A DNA stretch of 58,640 nt from Bacillota bacterium. Its GTDB lineage: Bacteria; Bacillota; UBA994. Each line of letters starts with the position of its first letter. The first letter of the stretch is position 1. Below, in pieces: positions 53,800 to 58,640 of the stretch. The notes beneath the pieces are model-generated. The model did not search any database. It was given only the letters and a program-made list of their open reading frames with translations, and had not been told where the DNA came from. The stretch is from positions 1 to 58,640 of the forward strand of contig WSXW01000029.1 in the NCBI GenBank assembly GCA_009773495.1, in the 5' to 3' direction. The translations under genes were made by a program, and so were the position numbers.

Positions 53800-54153
53800 A
53801 TGTGGGCCGTCTTAGTGGTTTTGTATGTACTAGCTTTGTTATGGAGTCTATATAAACTGAGCCTTCACCCCGAAGAATCGCAGGTAATATGTTTAGACTT
53901 TGGGGATGCCACAGACTTAGTAGAGCCCACTCTGCGGCAGCTGGCACGAGAAGTGGAGCGCTATAGTATTTATGACCTTAGCGTATACCTGCAGGCTAAT
54001 GAGGAAGAGGCAAGAAGCATTGCCCTGAGGCTAAGCGGACAGGTTCCCATGAACCTGTATATCGGCAGTCATCCAGAGTATGACGTAATTAACATAGGTG
54101 AGAGTACCCGCAGAGAGAATACTAACATAACCAGCGAAAAGGTACCGAGCTAA
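53800..54153 (+). CDS. Hypothetical membrane-anchored protein (117 aa)
   Basis: Unknown family. One transmembrane segment at residues 2-20 (WAVLVVLYVLALLWSLY), then about 95 residues of mixed alpha/beta soluble sequence (FGDATDLVEPTLRQLAREVE, and NLYIGSHPEYDVINIG). ATG 53800 is nine bases after AGGAGGTGG; an in-frame GTG at 53788 overlaps the site. The stop codon lies in the loop of the following terminator. Confidence 0.6.
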   Translation: MWAVLVVLYVLALLWSLYKLSLHPEESQVICLDFGDATDLVEPTLRQLAREVERYSIYDLSVYLQANEEEARSIALRLSGQVPMNLYIGSHPEYDVINIGESTRRENTNITSEKVPS

Positions 54154-54168
54154 CCTTCGGTGCCTTTT
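54137..54168 (+). terminator. Terminator before recD2
   Basis: AAAAGGTACCGA (54137-54148) pairs with TCGGTGCCTTTT (54157-54168), with one G-U pair. The TAA of the preceding gene (54151-54153) lies in the loop. Confidence 0.8.
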
Positions 54169-54226
54169 CATATCACGGGAAGGGAAAACTAACTTCGTTG
54201 TCAAATAGAGTATCGAGGTGTTGTCG

Positions 54227-56398
54227 TTGGATATACTAAGAGGAACAGTAGAGAGGCTGGTTTTTCGCAAGGCCGACAGTCCCTACACTGTGCTGCGGTT
54301 TCGTACACGAGACCAGCAGCTTGTAACTGTGGTGGGGAGCTTTACTAGCATTATGCCGGGCCAAGTATTAGAGCTCAGTGGAGAGTATACTCAGCACGCT
54401 CAGTATGGCCGTCAATTTGCGGCCAAATCCTATGAGGAAAAAGTTCCGAACGACGTTATAGGAATCGAGAAATACCTTGGTTCTGGGTTAATAAAGGGGA
54501 TCGGGCCTGGAACAGCCCGTAAGATAGTAGCTCATTTCGGGGCTGATACCTTGCGGATACTAGATGAAGCTCCAGAACGCCTTCCTGAAGTGCCCGGTAT
54601 CGGAGACGCGAAGGCTAAGCTTATTTGTGCATCTCAGGCAGAGCAGAAACAAGTGCGCGGAGTAATGGTTTTCTTGCAAGGTCATGGCATTTCGCCAGGC
54701 TACGCGACGCGCATATATCGGACTTACGGCGCAGAGTGTGAAGAACAGATTAGGCGTAATCCCTATCAAGTCGCAGATAACGTACATGGTATAGGCTTTA
54801 AAACTGCGGATAAGCTGGCCAGAGAACTAGGGATAGAAGTAAATGACCCTCGTCGGGTTGCAGCAGGCATCCGTTACTTACTAAGGGAGGCTGAAGACCA
54901 GGGGCATTGTTACCTTCCCTTGCTAACCCTTGAAGAAAAGGCGGAGGAATCTCTGCAAGTTTCAAAGCAATTGGTGCCTCGAGTAGTAGATGCATTAGTG
55001 AACGGGCGTAGCTTAGTTAGAGTAACTGTTGGCGAGGAGTGTAGGATCTACCGAGCTGAGATATATTTTGCTGAACGGGCAGTGGCTTCAAAATTGCGTG
55101 AATTGTCGCGCGTGCAGCTCGAGATTGCAGCAGACAGTATAGACTTTGTTGCATTTGAAGCAGTAGGCGGCCTTAAGTTGGCGGAGGAACAAAAACAGGC
55201 TGTAGCTGTAGCCTTACACCATGGAATCGCGGTAATAACAGGTGGGCCTGGTACCGGTAAGACAACCTTAGTGCGAGCTCTGTTGCATGTATGCCAAGAA
55301 CGGAGCATGACCGTCTACTTGGCTGCGCCTACTGGAAGAGCAGCCAAACGGCTCAGCGAGTCTACCGGCCAAGAAGCCAAGACATTGCATCGTTTACTGG
55401 AGTTCACAGTCGCTGGTGGAGCCGCAACTTTTGCCCGTAATGAGGAATCACCCTTAAAGTGTGATATGCTGGTATTAGACGAGGCCTCGATGATCGACTT
55501 GAGTTTGATGAACAGCCTGCTAAAGGCAGTTCCTCTAGGTTGTCATATAGTGCTCGTGGGTGATATTGATCAGTTGCCCCCAGTTGGGGCGGGCAATGTA
55601 TTGCGCGACATCATTTCCTCTGGTCTTGTGCCGGCGGTACGTTTGCAGACCATCTTTCGGCAAGCGCAGCAAAGCTTAATTGTGTACAATGCGCATCGTA
55701 TTAACAGAGGAGAATTCCCATATTTGGCGACACGCGGCAGAGATTTTCAGTTTATTCAGTTAGAAACGGCCGAAGGCATTCTCGACAGCGTTGCAAACTT
55801 AGTAGTCAATGACTTACCCAAACTATTTAGGTATCATCCCATCGCCGATATCCAAGTCCTTTCACCTATGCGCAAAACACTAACGGGTGTCGACAACTTA
55901 AATTTAGTACTGCAGCAGCGGCTTAATCCTGCGGCAGGGAGTAAGCCAGAGGTCAGGCTTAGCACCCGGTCTTTGCGCCTTGGCGATAAAGTGATGCAAA
56001 TTAGGAATAACTACACCAAGTTGGTTTTCAACGGAGATATCGGCCGGATATCTGCGATTGATCAGGAAGATGGTTTGGTTAGGGTTCTATATGCCGATCT
56101 ACAAGGCCATCGTCAAGTCGACTACGAGCTCACTGAGCTAGATGATTTGAGCCTCGCCTACGCGGTCTCTGTGCATAAGAGTCAGGGCAGTGAATACAAG
56201 GCGGTTGTCCTACCCTTTTCCACACAGCATTACCTGATGTTGCAGCGTAATCTCCTCTACACCGCTATTACCCGCGCTCGCGAATTTGTGGTCGTGGTGG
56301 GTAGCAAGAAGGCTGTGGCAATAGCGGTGGGTAATAACCGCACGGAAGAACGCTATACCGGGTTAACAGATTTGATGCAACAAGGCTGGCTACAGTAA
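54227..56398 (+). CDS. recD2: RecD2-family 5'-3' DNA helicase
   Basis: RecD2 is a RecBC-independent SF1B helicase implicated in DNA repair and replication-fork processing. The 723-residue protein has an N-terminal OB-like part, helix-hairpin-helix repeats (GLIKGIGPGTARKIV, EVPGIGDAKAK, VHGIGFKTADKLA), and helicase motifs: Walker A GGPGTGKTTL (K345), TGRAAKRLSE, DEASMIDL, and the C-terminal VHKSQGSEYKAV and YTAITRAREFVVVVG. TTG 54227 is chosen (six bases after GAGGTG, 54215-54220); GTG 54218 and TTG 54221 are alternatives. It overlaps comF by one base. Confidence 0.93.
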   Translation: MDILRGTVERLVFRKADSPYTVLRFRTRDQQLVTVVGSFTSIMPGQVLELSGEYTQHAQYGRQFAAKSYEEKVPNDVIGIEKYLGSGLIKGIGPGTARKIVAHFGADTLRILDEAPERLPEVPGIGDAKAKLICASQAEQKQVRGVMVFLQGHGISPGYATRIYRTYGAECEEQIRRNPYQVADNVHGIGFKTADKLARELGIEVNDPRRVAAGIRYLLREAEDQGHCYLPLLTLEEKAEESLQVSKQLVPRVVDALVNGRSLVRVTVGEECRIYRAEIYFAERAVASKLRELSRVQLEIAADSIDFVAFEAVGGLKLAEEQKQAVAVALHHGIAVITGGPGTGKTTLVRALLHVCQERSMTVYLAAPTGRAAKRLSESTGQEAKTLHRLLEFTVAGGAATFARNEESPLKCDMLVLDEASMIDLSLMNSLLKAVPLGCHIVLVGDIDQLPPVGAGNVLRDIISSGLVPAVRLQTIFRQAQQSLIVYNAHRINRGEFPYLATRGRDFQFIQLETAEGILDSVANLVVNDLPKLFRYHPIADIQVLSPMRKTLTGVDNLNLVLQQRLNPAAGSKPEVRLSTRSLRLGDKVMQIRNNYTKLVFNGDIGRISAIDQEDGLVRVLYADLQGHRQVDYELTELDDLSLAYAVSVHKSQGSEYKAVVLPFSTQHYLMLQRNLLYTAITRAREFVVVVGSKKAVAIAVGNNRTEERYTGLTDLMQQGWLQ

Positions 56399-57048
56399 TG
56401 CTACTAGAGGCCGCCCTGCGATTCTTGTTTCCTGACCCTGCCAAGTGCTTTTTATGTGGCGCCCCTGTAGCGCTAAGCCCGCTGTGCACTGCCTGTGCGT
56501 CTAGCTTTCGAGCTGGCCGCAGCACCATGCAGCCTAAAATCGAATTCGTTAATCGCGTTTTTGCACTGGCTCCTTATCGTGGGGAAGTGCGCAAGAAGTT
56601 GCATGCTCTTAAATACTGGGACAGGCCTGCCTTTGCCAGGAGCTTTGCCCAGGCAGTATGCGACCTAGTTATTCTCACCGAGAGATACGACCTAGTTACC
56701 GCCATCCCCATGCATAGGCGAAGGTTTATTCAGAGAGGATATAACCAAGCGGAACTATTAGCGAGGGAGATAGCGGCTCGACAACGTACGCCATTCCGAC
56801 AGGTTCTTAAGCGAGTGCAGGACACTCGCCCCCAGCATCTGTTGGGAAGAATGGCGCGGCAAGAAAACCTTGCCCATGCCTTGGCTCTGACTGCTAGAGT
56901 AGAGGGCCTGAGAGTACTTCTCGTCGATGACATACTCACGACTGGCAGTACGTTAAGTGCAGCAGCTAGCTTGCTCGTAACCTCCAAGGTCAAACATGTG
57001 GACGCTTTAGTTGTGGCTGTGTCTCTAGCCGATTCCGCCGGTCAGTAA
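56398..57048 (+). CDS. comF: ComF-family phosphoribosyltransferase-like protein
   Basis: ComF proteins take part in DNA uptake in competent bacteria; in others the role is unclear. The 216-residue protein has an N-terminal zinc finger (CFLCGAPVALSPLCTAC), then ALKYWDRPAFARS, the RGYNQAELLA segment and the PRPP-binding loop VLLVDDILTTGSTL. ATG 56398 shares one base with the recD2 stop (TAATG). No other competence gene is visible, so function in transformation is unproven. Confidence 0.9.
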   Translation: MLLEAALRFLFPDPAKCFLCGAPVALSPLCTACASSFRAGRSTMQPKIEFVNRVFALAPYRGEVRKKLHALKYWDRPAFARSFAQAVCDLVILTERYDLVTAIPMHRRRFIQRGYNQAELLAREIAARQRTPFRQVLKRVQDTRPQHLLGRMARQENLAHALALTARVEGLRVLLVDDILTTGSTLSAAASLLVTSKVKHVDALVVAVSLADSAGQ

Positions 57049-57071
57049 TGCATTTTTAGGAGGGTCTTTTT

Positions 57072-57275
57072 TTGAAGCAACAAGGTAAGGTAAAATGGTT
57101 TAATCAGCAGAAAGGCTTTGGATTCATCACTACTGAGGACGGTCAGGATGTGTTTGTTCACTTTTCCGGTATTATCGGTGAGGGATTCAAGTCTCTCGAC
57201 GATGGTCAGGATGTTGAATTCGAAGTAGTAGACGGGCCACGTGGTCCTCAAGCAACAAATGTAGCCAGACGTTAG
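57072..57275 (+). CDS. Cold-shock domain protein
   Basis: A 67-residue single cold-shock domain that binds single-stranded RNA or DNA. RNP1 (KGFGFIT) and RNP2 (VFVHFS) are intact, and the start [12 protein letters not shown] is typical of CspA/CspB. TTG 57072 follows TTTAGGAGGGTC. A possible hairpin with GAGC/GCTC and TTTT lies just after the gene at about 57285-57310. It is between comF and hpf. Confidence 0.93.
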   Translation: MKQQGKVKWFNQQKGFGFITTEDGQDVFVHFSGIIGEGFKSLDDGQDVEFEVVDGPRGPQATNVARR

Positions 57276-57379
57276 GGGATGGGGCGAGCCGAATTCGGCC
57301 GCTCTTTTCTATGTAAGCAGGATTTTTCTGATGATTTGGCGAATAGATTAATTACACAGGTACGAAAGGGGATGAGCGG

Positions 57380-57904
57380 ATGCAGATTAGCGTGAGGGGA
57401 AAGAATGTCGATGTGACCGATGCTCTGCGAGACTATGTCTTTAAGAAGTTGAAGAGGCTTGACCGCTACTTCGACGGTGCAGGAGACGGGCAAGTTACCT
57501 TGAGCGTGGAAAGAGATCAGCATCGCGTCGAGGTAACGATAATTGTTAATGGCCTCCTCCTAAGGGGAGAAGAACTCAGCCCTGACATGTATGCCTCCAT
57601 CGACCTAGTAACCGACAAGCTAGAGAAGCAAGTCGATCGCTATCGCACTAAGATTGCCCGCCGTTTGCGCTCCACAGTTCCACAACATACAATCGCGGTG
57701 GATGCGCCCGGCGAAGACGATGAACCGCAGATTGTACGCACCAAGCGCTTCCCAATGAAGCCCATGAACATTGAAGAGGCTGTCCTGCAAATGAATCTCC
57801 TCGGTCATGACTTCTTTGTGTTCAACAACTCCGATACCGAACTGGTGAACGTAGTCTACAAGCGCAAAGACGGGAACTTCGGCCTGATTGAACCGCAGCT
57901 CTAG
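57380..57904 (+). CDS. hpf: Ribosome hibernation-promoting factor (long form)
   Basis: Long HPF joins 70S ribosomes into inactive 100S dimers in stationary phase. The 174-residue protein has the N-terminal ribosome-binding domain (MQISVRGKNVDVTDALRDYV, then KLKRLDRYF), a linker, and the C-terminal dimerisation domain from about residue 120 (VRTKRFPMKPMNIEEAVLQM, then GHDFFVFNNSDTE). Length fits long HPF. ATG 57380 follows GGGGATGAGCG. A strong terminator follows. Confidence 0.95.
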   Translation: MQISVRGKNVDVTDALRDYVFKKLKRLDRYFDGAGDGQVTLSVERDQHRVEVTIIVNGLLLRGEELSPDMYASIDLVTDKLEKQVDRYRTKIARRLRSTVPQHTIAVDAPGEDDEPQIVRTKRFPMKPMNIEEAVLQMNLLGHDFFVFNNSDTELVNVVYKRKDGNFGLIEPQL

Positions 57905-57913
57905 CAGTTAGGG

Positions 57914-57947
57914 GAGCCGACTCACATAGTGAGCCGGCTCTTTTTTT
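57914..57947 (+). terminator. Terminator after hpf
   Basis: GAGCCGACTCA (57914-57924) pairs with TGAGCCGGCTC (57930-57940) with one A-C mismatch, followed by seven T. Confidence 0.9.
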
Positions 57948-58507
57948 GGTGCGCCCGGCATGGGCGCGACCCCATCTCCACCTGTCGACCTTTTCCGACA
58001 CCGCTTTTGTTGATTATATGAAGAAATTGTTAAAATATTGAGCTTTTTATTTTTCTAAATTGTTCTACACTTATCTTGCAGCCAATCCGTGACAGGATAG
58101 AAGAGGAAGTAGGTTTTGTGAAGCGAGAGGAACACCAAAGGAAGAACGGGAGACCACAGTCGTTGAGTTTCTTCCAAACTAGATAGCATAATTCCTTTGC
58201 TCCACTTACATTACAGAAACTTCATCGCTACTACGGGTCATTCCTCCCCTATACTTCGCATCGGTACTCTCATCCTTGTGGTTGCCGCCACTTGGATTTC
58301 TCCCTTGACATCGAAGTCGTAGGCTCCCTGTACAAAGCAAGAGGCTCGCTGACTGTCCGTTCAGCGGGCCTCTTGCTTTCGACATCATTCGACACAGTTG
58401 TCGAAAGATTGTATTTGCTCTTTTTTCTCTTGTCATTTACACTTTCTATAACGGCCTGCTTGGACACGAAACGGCAGAAATAGGCAGGCTACAAGGGAGG
58501 AAGGCAT
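57948..58507 (+). other. Intergenic region with a hairpin, no clear gene
   Basis: 560 bases without a convincing gene. A short frame (GTG 58119, about 20 codons) follows AGGAAGTAGG but has no recognisable product. A strong hairpin lies at 58334-58379: AAAGCAAGAGGC (58334-58345) with GCCTCTTGCTTT (58368-58379), and CGCTGA/TCAGCG inside, with T's after it. It could be a terminator or a riboregulator. Confidence 0.5.
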
Positions 58508-58640
58508 GTGAAAAACAAGAAGGACGGCCCCATCCAACTCCGGAAGCGAAGTGCGCTTCTGCTGCTGCTCATGCTCTTAATGGTCAGTGCACTCGTAACC
58601 CATACTGTGGCAGCAAACCCCGGCCAAAGCAGTCAGGCCC
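58508..58640 (+). CDS. Start of a secreted protein, cut by the window end
   Basis: GTG 58508 with GGAGGAAGG (58497-58504) opens a frame of 44 codons that runs off the window. The product begins with a basic segment (MKNKKDGPIQLRKRS) and a hydrophobic signal core (ALLLLLMLLMVSALV), ending in a likely cleavage site after TVAA. The mature part is not seen, so the function is unknown. Confidence 0.75.
   Translation, partial: MKNKKDGPIQLRKRSALLLLLMLLMVSALVTHTVAANPGQSSQA

Overview
The window looks like a chromosomal segment of a spore-forming Bacillota (Clostridia-like) bacterium. It carries sporulation genes (spoIID, spoIIQ, spoIIID), strong Shine-Dalgarno sites with many GTG/TTG starts, a SAM-I (S-box) riboswitch before metK and a Bacillus-type Pho box before pstS. 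No rRNA or tRNA gene was seen, so I do not name a genus.

Layout. 1-4.6 kb: accessory DNA with a frameshifted secreted-protein gene, two small membrane-protein genes, a broken HTH gene and an AAA/DUF4143 ATPase flanked by look-alike hairpins. 4.7-8.7 kb: ywmB-murA-spoIID-spoIIQ, the order known from Bacillus. 8.9-31.8 kb: a defence island. It holds a complete type I-B (Tneap/Cst) operon cas6-cst1-cst2-cas5-cas3-cas1-cas2-cas4 plus a second Cas4-family gene (csa1), then a 42-repeat CRISPR array, then a type III-B operon: CARF-HEPN nuclease, cmr1-6 and a 684-residue DUF3800-like protein. 31.8-38.3 kb: decaying secreted-protein genes, an IS3 scrap and two partial copies of spoIIID. 38.4-58.6 kb: core genes mbl, fabZ, phoPR, pstSCAB-phoU, a yeiH-like gene, udk, tdk, an M20 peptidase, degV, metK, recD2, comF, csp, hpf, and the start of a secreted protein.

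How the parts fit. The expected neighbours spoIIQ and spoIIID-mbl are separated by about 29 kb, so the defence island and the 32-38 kb segment appear inserted into a conserved sporulation locus. The type III-B module has no Cas6, Cas1/2 or array of its own in the window and probably uses the type I-B array and Cas6. Its Cas10 keeps GGDD but shows no N-terminal HD nuclease, which fits cyclic-oligoadenylate signalling to the adjacent CARF-HEPN RNase.

The most striking observation is that spoIIID exists only as two incomplete copies sharing 155 identical bases. The upstream copy (32142) has the full N-terminus but loses its C-terminus. The downstream copy (38104) has the C-terminus but lacks nine N-terminal codons. 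Recombination within the second shared block (55 bp) would excise 5,935 bp and rebuild a full-length 76-codon spoIIID, a geometry like the skin element in sigK. No recombinase gene is visible in the segment, so decay after a duplication is a serious alternative.
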